A stretch of 64,000 nt of DNA from the NCBI GenBank assembly GCA_900769945.1, contig CAAGIO010000028.1, positions 62,001 through 126,000 of the forward strand, read 5' to 3'. Shown one piece after another: positions 1-8,460 of the stretch (the first letter of the stretch is position 1; every line of letters begins with the position of its first letter). The position numbers were made by a program, and so were the translations under genes. Under the pieces are notes generated by a model, which was not told the origin of the DNA, did not search any database, and saw only the letters and a program-made list of their open reading frames with translations. The DNA comes from Bacteroidales bacterium. Its GTDB lineage: Bacteria > Bacteroidota > Bacteroidia > Bacteroidales > F082.

Positions 1-570
1 GAAGAAAATGAGATTGTTTGCCGCGGTCATAACGTTATGATGGGCTACTATAAACAACCAGAACTGACTGCCGAAGTGATTGACAAGGACGGCTGGTTCC
101 ATACCGGTGACCTCGGCCGCTTCAACGAACACGGTCTGCTCGCTATCACAGGCCGTATGAAAAACCTCTTCAAGACCTCATTCGGAAAATACGTTAACCC
201 TGACGTTATCGAAGCGAAATTCCAAGTGTCTGGATTTATTGAGAATATCATCGTTATTGGTGAAAACCAGAAGTTCCCGGCAGCTATCATTCGCCCTGAC
301 TTCGCCTTCCTTAGAACTTGGTGCAAAAAACACGAAATACCTTATACCACCGATGCTGAAATGATTCATAATGAACAGGTGCACCAACGCTATAGTAAAG
401 AGGTGAAGAAACTGAACGTTGACCTCGGTGAAGTTGAGAAGATTAAACGCTTCGAACTGGTGTCTGACGAATGGAATATCGGCAATGGAATGCTTACTCC
501 TACACTCAAGGTTAAGAGAAACGTCGTTATGAAACATTATGCTGACTTGATTGAGAAGATTTTCAGTTAG
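1..570 (+). CDS. Long-chain acyl-CoA synthetase (AMP-forming), C-terminal part
   Basis: The reading frame is open from base 1, so this is the last 189 codons of a gene that begins outside the window. The protein has the C-terminal signature of ANL-superfamily fatty-acid CoA ligases: FHTGDLGRF (TGD motif), then GRMKNLFKTSFGKYVNP, the hinge and lid region whose Gly-Arg and Lys residues are typical of FadD/FAA-type enzymes, and a final lysine-containing segment NGMLTPTLKVKRN. The family activates long-chain fatty acids to acyl-CoA through an acyl-adenylate. A strong terminator-like hairpin follows the stop codon, so this is probably the end of its transcript. Substrate length cannot be judged from this fragment. 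Confidence 0.9.
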   Translation, partial: EENEIVCRGHNVMMGYYKQPELTAEVIDKDGWFHTGDLGRFNEHGLLAITGRMKNLFKTSFGKYVNPDVIEAKFQVSGFIENIIVIGENQKFPAAIIRPDFAFLRTWCKKHEIPYTTDAEMIHNEQVHQRYSKEVKKLNVDLGEVEKIKRFELVSDEWNIGNGMLTPTLKVKRNVVMKHYADLIEKIFS

Positions 571-594
571 TTGTCACTTTATAATCATCACTAT

Positions 595-632
595 AACACT
601 CTGGTACCCAATGTAGTGCCAGGGTGTTTTTT
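595..632 (+). terminator. Intrinsic terminator after the acyl-CoA synthetase
   Basis: A 13-bp stem (595-607 with 616-628, two G-U pairs) with an 8-base loop is followed directly by a T run (627-632). It lies 25 bases after the stop codon. Confidence 0.85.
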
Positions 633-812
633 GTCTGTGTGAATATTAATTGTATTTTATCTCTGATAATCAGACGTGTGAGAAGTGAAATCTTCGTGAC
701 AAGCCTATTGTATGAAATCCCTTTGGTGTCGGGAAGCGATTCTGCGACTTACCCAACCCTTTATCCTACCCGCCTCATCGCCCGTCGCTCACTGCTCATT
801 TCAATCCTCAGT

Positions 813-1352
813 TTAATACAGAAGGTATCCCGCCACACCAGATGCTAATATCATAAGAATTGGGTTAACCTTTAAAAAGAATATCGCGATGAATGTTACA
901 GCACATATTATCACGCTGAAATTGTTCTGATGAAGACCGAAATCGCTGAAATTGCTGCCGTTCATCATCTGTAATGCCGCAACCAGAATTAGTCCTCCAA
1001 TGATTGGGCGCATCATTGATAATGTGGTGCTTATGATTTTGTTCTCTTTGTTTTTAAAGATGTATTTCAGTACAAAGAAGAGCAGTATCAGTGAGGGAAG
1101 GACGATGGAGAACGTCGCTATCAGAGAGCCGGCAAAGCCCGCCACGGTGTAACCTGCGTATGTTGCAACATTGATTGAGATGGGGCCAGGAGTCATCTGT
1201 GAAATAGCAACCATGTCGGCAAACTCCTGTGACGTCATCCATTGATAATGGTCAACAACCTCGAACTGAAACATAGATAACATGGCATAACCACCGCCGA
1301 AACCAAAGAGTCCAATCTTCAAAAAGACCCAAAATAATTGAAGGTATATCAT
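813..1352 (-). CDS. Chromate transporter, second half-size subunit (CHR family)
   Basis: A 179-residue, strongly hydrophobic protein. The N-terminal stretch FGGGYAMLSMFQ and the motif MTPGPISINVATYAGY match the CHR domain of ChrA-type transporters. Full-length ChrA has two such domains in one chain of about 400 residues; here each half is a separate gene, the short-chain CHR arrangement. Its start overlaps the stop of the preceding half-gene by 4 bases (ATGA on the minus strand), so the two are translationally coupled and probably form a heterodimer. Chromate efflux is the family's reference activity; in an anaerobe the natural substrate could be another oxyanion, which the sequence does not resolve. 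Confidence 0.88.
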   Translation of the reverse strand: MIYLQLFWVFLKIGLFGFGGGYAMLSMFQFEVVDHYQWMTSQEFADMVAISQMTPGPISINVATYAGYTVAGFAGSLIATFSIVLPSLILLFFVLKYIFKNKENKIISTTLSMMRPIIGGLILVAALQMMNGSNFSDFGLHQNNFSVIICAVTFIAIFFLKVNPILMILASGVAGYLLY

Positions 1353-1903
1353 CTGCTATGGCTTTTTTTTCGTTGTTGATAATAAGCTGTACCTACACAC
1401 GCCACTAATGACAGTATTATTATGTACACGGGTGATGCGTTGAATAACAATGAGATAAGCACGGTAAGCACTGGAATGGCTATTGTTTTGTGTGTCAGTT
1501 TGGAGTTTTTCAGCATTTTTATTGAAGGAGATAATATCAGTGCAACGACGCAGGGGCGAATGCCTTTGAAGACGCGCTCTACCACCGGGTTGCTCTTGTA
1601 GTCAAGGAAGAAAGCCGCGATGAGTAGTATTATTACAAAAGAGGGAATCACCGCTCCGAGGCATGCTGCCGCCGCTCCTTGCACGCCCTTAATCTTGTAA
1701 CCGGTGTAAAGGGCGGTGTTTACAGCAAATACTCCCGGCAGCATCTGTACTACCGTTATCATGTCCCAAAACTCATCTTTGTTAATCCATCGCCTTTTGT
1801 TCACTACAGCACTCTCAATCATGTCGAGCATCGCATACCCTCCTCCAAGGGTGAAAGCCCCGATTCTCATAAAGGTGAAGAATAGTTGTATCGTCGTTTT
1901 CAT
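1349..1903 (-). CDS. Chromate transporter, first half-size subunit (CHR family)
   Basis: A 184-residue membrane protein with the CHR-domain hallmarks FTLGGGYAMLDMI near the N-terminus and MLPGVFAVNTALYTGYK near residue 55, followed by hydrophobic segments. It is the upstream member of the split chromate transporter pair. A TATTTTTG -7 box (1908-1915, minus strand) ends only 4 bases before the ATG, so the mRNA is probably leaderless or nearly so. The gene is divergent from the response regulator at 2011, with about 100 bases between them. Confidence 0.88.
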   Translation of the reverse strand: MKTTIQLFFTFMRIGAFTLGGGYAMLDMIESAVVNKRRWINKDEFWDMITVVQMLPGVFAVNTALYTGYKIKGVQGAAAACLGAVIPSFVIILLIAAFFLDYKSNPVVERVFKGIRPCVVALILSPSIKMLKNSKLTHKTIAIPVLTVLISLLFNASPVYIIILSLVACVGTAYYQQRKKSHSR

Positions 1904-1907
1904 GCTG

Positions 1908-1915
1908 CAAAAATA
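1908..1915 (-). promoter_or_regulatory. -7 promoter element of the chromate transporter pair
   Basis: TATTTTTG on the minus strand matches the Bacteroidetes -7 consensus TAnnTTTG. It is separated from the ATG at 1903 by only the four bases CAGC, which predicts transcription starting at or next to the start codon. Confidence 0.6.
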
Positions 1916-1977
1916 GTGTTTTATATGATATGAAAATTATTCCTTTCCCAATTGAACAATTTTTTGTTTTTTATGTT

Positions 1978-1985
1978 TAATTTTG
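1978..1985 (+). promoter_or_regulatory. -7 promoter element of the response regulator
   Basis: TAATTTTG matches TAnnTTTG and lies 25 bases before the ATG at 2011. A TTG at 1952-1954 is a possible but widely spaced -33 element. Confidence 0.5.
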
Positions 1986-2010
1986 TGTCATATTAAAACA
2001 GTTCTTGACA

Positions 2011-2709
2011 ATGGTCAAAGTGCTTCTTTTCGATAACGATCGGTTACGCTCTGTCGTTCTCAAGAAAGACCTTGAGGTGTGTGGCTTTAAGGTCGCTATT
2101 TGTCATGACGGTACCGATGCGTTGAACATAATAGTGAAAAATACGCCTGACGTCATCTTGGCTGAATTTGAGCTGCCTGTCAGGAACGGCTTCGAGATAG
2201 TGTCGGATATCAGAAGGTTGAATATTAACACCCCGGTGCTTCTGCTATCTTCAAATAACAGTGTTGATGAGGCGGTGATTAGTTTCGACGCCGGTGCTGA
2301 TGACTATATCCGCAAACCTATAGAGCTGCGCGAGCTGTTAGCGAGGATAAACTATAACCTTCCTAAAATCAAGCGTGTTGACTCGAAAATCGATGCCGAC
2401 GCCGTCATGGTTGTCAACGGGGTGAAATTCGACTTCCTCTCAAACGTGATAATACAAGATGACAACTGCTGCCAAATATCAAAGATGCAGGCCTCGATAA
2501 TAAGGCTACTCTTAGAGAACAAGGGCGAGATAGTCTCCTTCGACACTATCCTTAATTCTTGTTTCAACAACAGCTCCCGCGACTATTTCAATGCGATGAA
2601 TTCCCTTAAAGTGGTGATAAGCAGGCTACGACGTAACCTTTACGACACTGCTATCACCTCACTGAGGATAGAGACCTACCGCAAAAGAGGTATTTGCCTT
2701 TATATTTAG
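2011..2709 (+). CDS. Orphan OmpR-type response regulator with degenerate receiver
   Basis: A 232-residue protein with an N-terminal CheY-like receiver (about 1-115) and a C-terminal winged-helix Trans_reg_C domain (about 130-232, ending with SRLRRNL and the RKRGICLYI hairpin). I chose the ATG at 2011 over an in-frame TTG six bases upstream. The receiver is atypical. The usual phospho-acceptor Asp is Glu52 in the segment VILAEFELP, and the acidic pair near the N-terminus reads Asp8-Asn9. The Ser/Thr (LLLSS) and Lys (YIRKPIEL) positions are kept. Glu at the acceptor site cannot be phosphorylated normally and can mimic the active state. No histidine kinase is next to it. A DNA-binding regulator is well supported; its targets are unknown. 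Confidence 0.88.
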   Translation: MVKVLLFDNDRLRSVVLKKDLEVCGFKVAICHDGTDALNIIVKNTPDVILAEFELPVRNGFEIVSDIRRLNINTPVLLLSSNNSVDEAVISFDAGADDYIRKPIELRELLARINYNLPKIKRVDSKIDADAVMVVNGVKFDFLSNVIIQDDNCCQISKMQASIIRLLLENKGEIVSFDTILNSCFNNSSRDYFNAMNSLKVVISRLRRNLYDTAITSLRIETYRKRGICLYI

Positions 2710-2801
2710 CCTTTCGTCCCCCTTTCTCTTTTCTCCTGCCAACACCTTGAAAAAGAGCTGCTTATTTTGTTTGTTCTTCGATTTTATATCGAAAAAAATT
2801 A

Positions 2802-2809
2802 TATCTTTG
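2802..2809 (+). promoter_or_regulatory. -7 promoter element of the TIGR04076/ABC-F operon
   Basis: TATCTTTG matches TAnnTTTG and lies 18 bases before the ATG at 2828, supporting that start over upstream in-frame alternatives. Confidence 0.6.
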
Positions 2810-2827
2810 CAAACTAAAAATCTCCTC

Positions 2828-3142
2828 ATGAAAAAATGTAGAATCACCGTGGTGCGTAAGGCATGTTATCTTGATTTGATTGAAAAATATGAGAATAATA
2901 TTGAGCATCAATGCGAAATATGCGATGGTCAAGTCTTCATTGCTAATGGATGGCGGAAGCCGGAAGGGCTGTGTGACAGCGCATGGGAGACGATGTCGCC
3001 TTTCGTGATGACCCTCGCACATGGTGGCAGCAATATTTATGACGGCTGGATGAAGAACGAGAAGTCGGCACTCATCTCCTGTAACGACGGCTTCCGTCCC
3101 GTGAGTTTCTTGATCGAGGCATTGGAGGAGGACGCGGAATGA
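2828..3142 (+). CDS. TIGR04076 family protein
   Basis: A 104-residue protein beginning MKKCRITVVRKACYLDL. The N-terminal Lys-Cys-Arg/Lys-Ile-Thr-Val start, the GLCDSAW segment and the C-terminal CNDGFRPVSF are features I recognise from the small TIGR04076 family of anaerobes, whose function is not established. Start choice: the ATG at 2828 follows the TATCTTTG promoter box; the longer frame upstream overlaps that promoter. The stop overlaps the start of the ABC-F gene by 4 bases (ATGA), so the two are translationally coupled. Confidence 0.8.
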   Translation: MKKCRITVVRKACYLDLIEKYENNIEHQCEICDGQVFIANGWRKPEGLCDSAWETMSPFVMTLAHGGSNIYDGWMKNEKSALISCNDGFRPVSFLIEALEEDAE

Positions 3143-4995
3143 ACTACCTGTCGGTTGAAAACCTCTCAAAAGCGTTTAGCGACAAGCTGTTGTTTGAGAA
3201 CCTTTCTTTCGGAATAGAGAAGGGTGACAAGACGGCTCTTATCGCTGAAAACGGTACTGGTAAAACCACCTTGATGCGTATCCTCGTCGGCAAGGAGGAA
3301 GCTGATGGTGGAAAGGTGGTGTTTAACGGCAATGTGCGTGTCGGCTATCTTGAACAGCTGCCGACGTTCGACCCGGATTGTACTATCGGAGATGTTGTTG
3401 CTGAAGGACATACAGACATTATGCGCGTGATAAGGAAATATGAGGACTCTCTCGTCAACAGGGTGAATCTTGAGGAGGCTATGGCCGAGATGGACGCTAA
3501 TCAGGCTTGGGACTACGAGATGCGTTTGAAACAGCTGCTCTCTACCTTCGAGATTAACGACCTCTCCCAGAAAATAGGCACCTTGTCGGGCGGACAGGTC
3601 AAACGTCTTGCCCTCGCCCTCGTCCTTCTTGACAACCCCGACATACTCTTCCTCGATGAGCCTACCAACCACCTCGATATGCAGATGGTGGAATGGCTTG
3701 AAGACTATCTCTCACAATCGAACGTGACACTCTTCATGGTCACTCACGACCGATATTTCCTTGATAGAGTGTGTAATAAGATTCTTGAGATGTATCATGG
3801 CGTAGTATATACTCATAAGGGTAACTTCGATTATTACGTGCGTAAAAGCCGCGAACGTGAGGAGAACAAACGTATAGCCGCCGAAAAAGCCGGGCAGATG
3901 GTCAAACGTGAGCTTGAATGGATTCGCGCAACACCACAGGCTCGTACAGGAAAATCCCGCGCACGTATCGACGCCTTCTTCGACCTGAAAGAAAAAGCCA
4001 AGATGATTCGCGATAATAAGGAGATACAGTTCGGCCTCGATATGCAACGCCTCGGCGGTAAGATTCTTGAGATGAAAGCCGTCTCTAAACGTTTTGACGA
4101 CCAAGTGGTGCTTAATGACTTCGACTATATCTTTAAAAAAGGTGAGAGAATAGGCATTATAGGAAAGAACGGCGTCGGCAAATCCACCTTCCTTAACATG
4201 ATTACCGGCAGCGTCGCTCCCGACTCCGGCACCATCGTCACAGGCGAGACAGTGGTGTATGGTTATTACCACCAGTCGGGTATTGTCTTTGACGAGAACA
4301 AGTCAGTGCTCGACACCGTCCGCGAAATAGCAGAGGTGATACACTACGGCAAGGATTTGGTATATACCGCCGATAAACTCCTCGCACATTTCATGTTCCC
4401 TTACTCCATGCACCGCCAACCCGTCGCACTGCTCAGCGGTGGAGAAAAACGCCGCCTCTATCTGCTGACGATTCTTATTAAGAACCCTAACTTCCTCATT
4501 CTCGACGAACCTACTAACGACCTCGATATCCTTACCTTACAGAAAATCGAGGACTTCCTAAAAAGTTATAAGGGCTGCCTTATCGTGGTGTCGCATGACA
4601 GGTTCTTCCTCGACCAGACCGTTGACCAACTGTTTGTTTTTGAAGGTGATGGCTCGGTGAAGGGCTTCATGGGTAACTATTCCCAATATCATGAATGGCT
4701 CGAAGATAAAAATAAAGAACAGCATAAACAACAGATAGCAGAGAAATCTGACCCAAGAGAAAACCGCCCGCGCGCATCGGAAAGAAAGAAAAAACGCTCA
4801 TTCGCAGAACAAAAAGAATATGAACAACTGTCTGTTGATATCCAATGCCTTGAGAATGAAAAATTAGAACTCGCCTCCCGATTAGAAAACCTATCGGATT
4901 ATGTAGAGATTGATAAAATAGGCAAACGTCTGAACGAGATTAACGCTCTCCTCGATGAAAAAGAAATGCGCTGGCTTGAACTTGATGAGATATGA
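3139..4995 (+). CDS. ABC-F family ATP-binding protein (Uup-like)
   Basis: A 618-residue soluble protein with two ABC ATPase domains and no membrane segments. Domain 1 has Walker A GTGKTT (about residue 40), the signature LSGGQVKR and Walker B DILFLDEPTNHLD. Domain 2 has Walker A GKNGVGKST, the signature LLSGGEKRR and Walker B FLILDEPTNDLD. A charged linker joins them and a predicted coiled coil occupies the last 80 residues (LSVDIQCLENEKLELASRL), as in Uup. ABC-F proteins act on ribosomes or branched nucleic-acid structures rather than transporting. The C-terminal coiled coil favours Uup over EttA. It is coupled to the TIGR04076 gene by a 4-base overlap. Confidence 0.92.
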   Translation: MNYLSVENLSKAFSDKLLFENLSFGIEKGDKTALIAENGTGKTTLMRILVGKEEADGGKVVFNGNVRVGYLEQLPTFDPDCTIGDVVAEGHTDIMRVIRKYEDSLVNRVNLEEAMAEMDANQAWDYEMRLKQLLSTFEINDLSQKIGTLSGGQVKRLALALVLLDNPDILFLDEPTNHLDMQMVEWLEDYLSQSNVTLFMVTHDRYFLDRVCNKILEMYHGVVYTHKGNFDYYVRKSREREENKRIAAEKAGQMVKRELEWIRATPQARTGKSRARIDAFFDLKEKAKMIRDNKEIQFGLDMQRLGGKILEMKAVSKRFDDQVVLNDFDYIFKKGERIGIIGKNGVGKSTFLNMITGSVAPDSGTIVTGETVVYGYYHQSGIVFDENKSVLDTVREIAEVIHYGKDLVYTADKLLAHFMFPYSMHRQPVALLSGGEKRRLYLLTILIKNPNFLILDEPTNDLDILTLQKIEDFLKSYKGCLIVVSHDRFFLDQTVDQLFVFEGDGSVKGFMGNYSQYHEWLEDKNKEQHKQQIAEKSDPRENRPRASERKKKRSFAEQKEYEQLSVDIQCLENEKLELASRLENLSDYVEIDKIGKRLNEINALLDEKEMRWLELDEI

Positions 4996-5052
4996 GACTC
5001 ATCTTTTGAATTTTTTATTGTATTGATAATGAATAGTATAAATGATTGAAAT

Positions 5053-5472
5053 ATGGAAGAATTACAGATTTTCTTAAAGACAGTGAATGAAAAAGGATGC
5101 CTCTGGCTCCTTGAGGCAAAACCCGGACTTTTCGCAATGTTAGAAGACGGCGGCGGCAATTCCTATATCCCCGTGTGGGAATGCGAGGAAAACGCTATGT
5201 CTAATATCGGCGGCGACTGGGAATCGTATAACGTCACTACTATGGACCTCGCAGAGTTTATTAACTGGACACGTGAACTCGATACCGACGAGATAGGTAT
5301 TGCAATATCAGCTGGCGCAGAAGGCTCCGTGTTCCCTATCCCAGCAAAAATAATGCGCCAAATGCTTGGTGCTCAAGATGTCTCTGACAAAGAACTCGTG
5401 GGAGAGGAATTCTATGACGAGGATTGGGCAGAACCTATGCCCGACGAATGGTATGATGACGATGATGACTAA
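5053..5472 (+). CDS. DUF2750-like small acidic protein
   Basis: A 139-residue protein with no signal peptide, beginning MEELQIFLKTVNEKGCLWLL. The segment YIPVWECEENA (about 37-47) and a following DL(A/x)EFINWT helix resemble DUF2750 proteins, where a predicted value is compared with a typical Trp-containing motif. The C-terminus is very acidic (YDEDWAEPMPDEWYDDDDD). It sits 57 bases after the ABC-F gene and 17 bases before the next gene, so it is probably in the same transcript. Function unknown; the family call is tentative. Confidence 0.6.
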   Translation: MEELQIFLKTVNEKGCLWLLEAKPGLFAMLEDGGGNSYIPVWECEENAMSNIGGDWESYNVTTMDLAEFINWTRELDTDEIGIAISAGAEGSVFPIPAKIMRQMLGAQDVSDKELVGEEFYDEDWAEPMPDEWYDDDDD

Positions 5473-5489
5473 TCCTATTCTATGATGAA

Positions 5490-7343
5490 ATGAAACCCTT
5501 TTTTCTTTTCATTGCTGTCTTACTGCCACTTCTGTCTTACTCCCAATCAGTTAGGAAGACAGTGGAGGGATTAGTAAACGATACGACTTATTTCTACGGA
5601 CAAGGCATGGTATGCGACTCTTACGACGCCGCAATGAACGACGCCTTGGATAGACTTTATTCTAATGTTGCATGTAATATTAACTCTTCCGTGATTCTGT
5701 CTCCGGAAAGTGCAGATAACCAACTGCTTAAGGTCGTATCTACTTTCGATAACGAGATTAACGAAGCCATCAGGCCTTTTACTATCATCGAAGATGACGA
5801 TAAAGAGGAATACCAGTATTTCTTGTATATGAAACGCTCTGATTTCCGCGAAATGTGTAATAACAGGTCTGATGATATTAAAAGATATATCTCAAAAGGC
5901 TTGAAAATGGAAGATGAGGGTTGCTTAGAAGACGCTCTGAAGTCGTATTATTGGGCTCTTGTGCTTTGTTATGCTCATCCTCAAGGAAGAAAAATTCAGT
6001 TTCTTGTCGATGACCAAAATGTTGATTATGAATGGATTATTGATAGAATAGATGGGCAAGACGGTATCTTGAGGTCTTTTAACTTCTTGGTTCCTAAAAC
6101 TAATGCTGTTGAAACCGATGGGGAAATTTCTGTCTTGCAATTGTTCGTTACCACAAAGGAAGGATCAAAGGTGAATAACCTTAGCTGTGACTGCCATAAC
6201 GGCACAAGATTCGTCCCAAACACTGTTAGAGATGGAAGACTGTTCGTCCAATTGGTGGATAACTCTGTGAGAAATGTCAAGATAAAGGTGAACTATTCTT
6301 TTGCTGATGACGCAAAGAAGATGAACCCGTCCGTCTTTAAGGCAATGGAGACAATAAAAATGCCCCGCTTCTCTAAAAATAACGTCTATTCTATTGATAT
6401 TGATAAGTTTAAGAACGAAGATGAGGTTGTCCCTGAATCACCTGCCACCGTCGATTCTGATGTGCTTGACAATATTGATGCCTCAAAAGCTAATTTATTG
6501 AAAATCAATGATACTTCGGAATATTTAGAGAAAATGTACATTATTGAAGATGCGTTGCGAAAGAGGAATATCGCACTTGCCCGTGAATGCTTCTCAAAGG
6601 AAGGCTACGATATGTTCGACACTTTGTCGAGATATGGAAAGATGACGGTTGTTGGTAACCCTGATTATAAGTTCTTGAGATATAACGATGAGGTTCTCTG
6701 CCGCAGCATTACCCTTCAGTTCGACTTCCGTAATACCGTGGGCTTCTCCCAAGATGTGGTGTTCCGCTTCGATACGTTGAATAAACTGGTTACATCAATA
6801 GCCTTTCGCCTCTCTGATATCGCAGAGAAAGATATTGTCTCCAAAACAAAATGGCCGGAAGAATCAAGGCTGCTACTTATCAATTTCCTCGAAGATTACC
6901 AGACGGCTTATGCACTGAAAAGAAAAGATTTCTTAAATGCGATTTATTCTGACGACGCACTTATCATTGTCGGCCGCGTGGTGAAGAAAACTGTTTTGCA
7001 AGATAGAATGTCTCTCAAAATGTCTGACGAAGAAGTGAGATACGCTCAATATGACAAGAAAAAATATATCGAGAACCTTAACAAATGTTTTGATAGTCAG
7101 GAGTATATACGTCTGCGCTTTACCGAGACCGACTTTACCAAGGCAAGCGGCCGCTTTGAGAATATCTATGGAGTGCGTGTCCGACAGGAATACTCCTCCT
7201 CAACCTATGGCGACGTCGGATACCTCTTCCTTTTGGTCGATTTGCGAGGGAATATGCCGAAGATTCATGTAAGGACATGGCAGCCGGATAATGTGGCTCT
7301 CGAAAAACTCATCGAGCTCGGTAAGGACGTGAGGTTTGAATAG
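5490..7343 (+). CDS. Exported protein of unknown function (LPP20-like N-terminus)
   Basis: A 617-residue protein with a clear Sec signal peptide (MKPFFLFIAVLLPLLSYSQS). Residues about 35-120 (FYGQGMVCDSYDAAMNDAL and onwards) resemble the LPP20-type domain found in exported proteins that begin with repeated A..A..L helices. A TPR-like helix pair near residues 130-160 (ISKGLKMEDEGCLEDALKSYYWALVLC) follows. The C-terminal two thirds show no motif I can name. It lacks a lipobox Cys and a T9SS C-terminal domain, so it is probably periplasmic. It follows the DUF2750-like gene by 17 bases. Confidence 0.7.
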   Translation: MKPFFLFIAVLLPLLSYSQSVRKTVEGLVNDTTYFYGQGMVCDSYDAAMNDALDRLYSNVACNINSSVILSPESADNQLLKVVSTFDNEINEAIRPFTIIEDDDKEEYQYFLYMKRSDFREMCNNRSDDIKRYISKGLKMEDEGCLEDALKSYYWALVLCYAHPQGRKIQFLVDDQNVDYEWIIDRIDGQDGILRSFNFLVPKTNAVETDGEISVLQLFVTTKEGSKVNNLSCDCHNGTRFVPNTVRDGRLFVQLVDNSVRNVKIKVNYSFADDAKKMNPSVFKAMETIKMPRFSKNNVYSIDIDKFKNEDEVVPESPATVDSDVLDNIDASKANLLKINDTSEYLEKMYIIEDALRKRNIALARECFSKEGYDMFDTLSRYGKMTVVGNPDYKFLRYNDEVLCRSITLQFDFRNTVGFSQDVVFRFDTLNKLVTSIAFRLSDIAEKDIVSKTKWPEESRLLLINFLEDYQTAYALKRKDFLNAIYSDDALIIVGRVVKKTVLQDRMSLKMSDEEVRYAQYDKKKYIENLNKCFDSQEYIRLRFTETDFTKASGRFENIYGVRVRQEYSSSTYGDVGYLFLLVDLRGNMPKIHVRTWQPDNVALEKLIELGKDVRFE

Positions 7344-7449
7344 ATAATTATTGGTATCTGTCTGAGAAACAATACATTATATTGTGTGTTTTGATACTTA
7401 TGCCCACGTTTTATGAGCATTATCAACGTATTTGACTATAAAAAGTCAT

Positions 7450-7479
7450 AGGGCTGAATCTTTCATTTGATTCAGCCCT
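7450..7479. terminator. Hairpin between convergent genes
   Basis: A perfect 11-bp inverted repeat (7450-7460 and 7469-7479) with an 8-base loop lies between the exported protein (ends 7343) and the Nudix gene (ends 7515, minus strand). There is no U-run after it on the plus strand. On the minus strand a short T5 run lies 5 bases beyond the stem, so it may serve mainly as the end of the Nudix transcript. Confidence 0.55.
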
Positions 7480-7514
7480 GATTGTCTCGGCTTTGAGTTT
7501 TGGACGCCGACAGC

Positions 7515-8078
7515 TTATATCAGCTTGTTCATTGCGAAGTACTTCCATAAAGGAGCCGCCATCATAGCTTGATGAAACTCATCGTTCTTTAGCATCTGTA
7601 TCACTTCGTCCTGTTCGAGAAGCACTATCTTGATGTCTTCCGAGGCTTCAAGGTGTTGTGACGAAACCTTCTCTACGCCAATAGCGAGAAACGTGTGGCT
7701 GTTGTTTGTGCACGCCCCTGCATTTGGGCTGATAGTCATTAACTTAGACCATTCGCCTCCTGCATATCCGGTCTCCTCATATAACTCTCGCTTGGCAGCC
7801 TCCATAGGGTCCTCGCCTTCTTCAACACAACCTGCCGGAATCTCAATGCCCGTCAAATGCTGCGCATGACGATATTGCCGCTCCATCAGAAACTTCCCGT
7901 CTTTTGTTATTGCTATGACGTTGCAAAACTCCGGATATTCTAATATGTAAAAGTCCTGAATCTCAGCTCCGGTAGGCAACTTTACGTGTTCTCGCCTCGC
8001 TGTAAGCCATGGCCTTTTATATAGATACTCGCTTTCAAGTACCTCCCATTCCATATTGTCGTTTTCCTTGTTTTTCAT
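7515..8078 (-). CDS. Nudix hydrolase (ADP-ribose pyrophosphatase-like)
   Basis: A 187-residue protein with a complete Nudix box: Gly83, Glu89, Arg97-Glu98, Glu101-Glu102, Gly104 (fits GX5EX7REUXEEXGU, last residue Tyr). The beta-strand before it (GIEIPAG) and the preceding RQYRHA are typical of the ADP-ribose/NDP-sugar pyrophosphatase group, which cleaves nucleoside diphosphates linked to another moiety with Mg2+. Either Met1 or Met9 could be the start; Met9 (MEWEVLES) begins the conserved part. It is a single gene convergent with its left neighbour. Confidence 0.9.
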   Translation of the reverse strand: MKNKENDNMEWEVLESEYLYKRPWLTARREHVKLPTGAEIQDFYILEYPEFCNVIAITKDGKFLMERQYRHAQHLTGIEIPAGCVEEGEDPMEAAKRELYEETGYAGGEWSKLMTISPNAGACTNNSHTFLAIGVEKVSSQHLEASEDIKIVLLEQDEVIQMLKNDEFHQAMMAAPLWKYFAMNKLI

Positions 8079-8460
8079 TTTTATACTTTCTTTATTTACC
8101 TGTTAATCGGCATGTTTTGAGTCGCTAAAATACAATTATTTCCTTGATTGGCAATGAATTATTATGCTGTCCCAAATAGAATTCTTTCTTTACTGAATAT
8201 TTGTCATTATGATGCTGTTTTAATGAATCTATTTGGTTATCAATATATTAAAGATAAAATTAGTTCTTGTCCCACTTAAATTTTTTTGCTAATCAAAACC
8301 CGTTTTTGCAACTTGTTTGCAGTCATTAATGATTAACTTTGCATCACAAATTATGAAATCGGAATGATATGAATCAAATTTTTTGTATCCGGTTGTTATA
8401 GTTTTGCAAATTTAAGAGCTTTATTTTTAAAATATGTATGATTGTATTTGATATAAGAGT
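8079..8460. promoter_or_regulatory. Intergenic region upstream of the Fur-family gene, two promoter candidates
   Basis: A very AT-rich 380-base stretch with no gene I can support. Two Bacteroidetes-type -7 boxes face the Fur-family gene: TAACTTTG at 8334-8341, with TTG at 8313-8315 (18-base spacer), and TAGTTTTG at 8399-8406. The length and two promoters suggest a regulated start, but I see no clear operator palindrome. Confidence 0.45.

Noticed and set aside
624..848. 74-codon frame after the acyl-CoA synthetase terminator
   Set aside because: Low-complexity, starts inside the terminator and overlaps the chromate transporter end; no family features.
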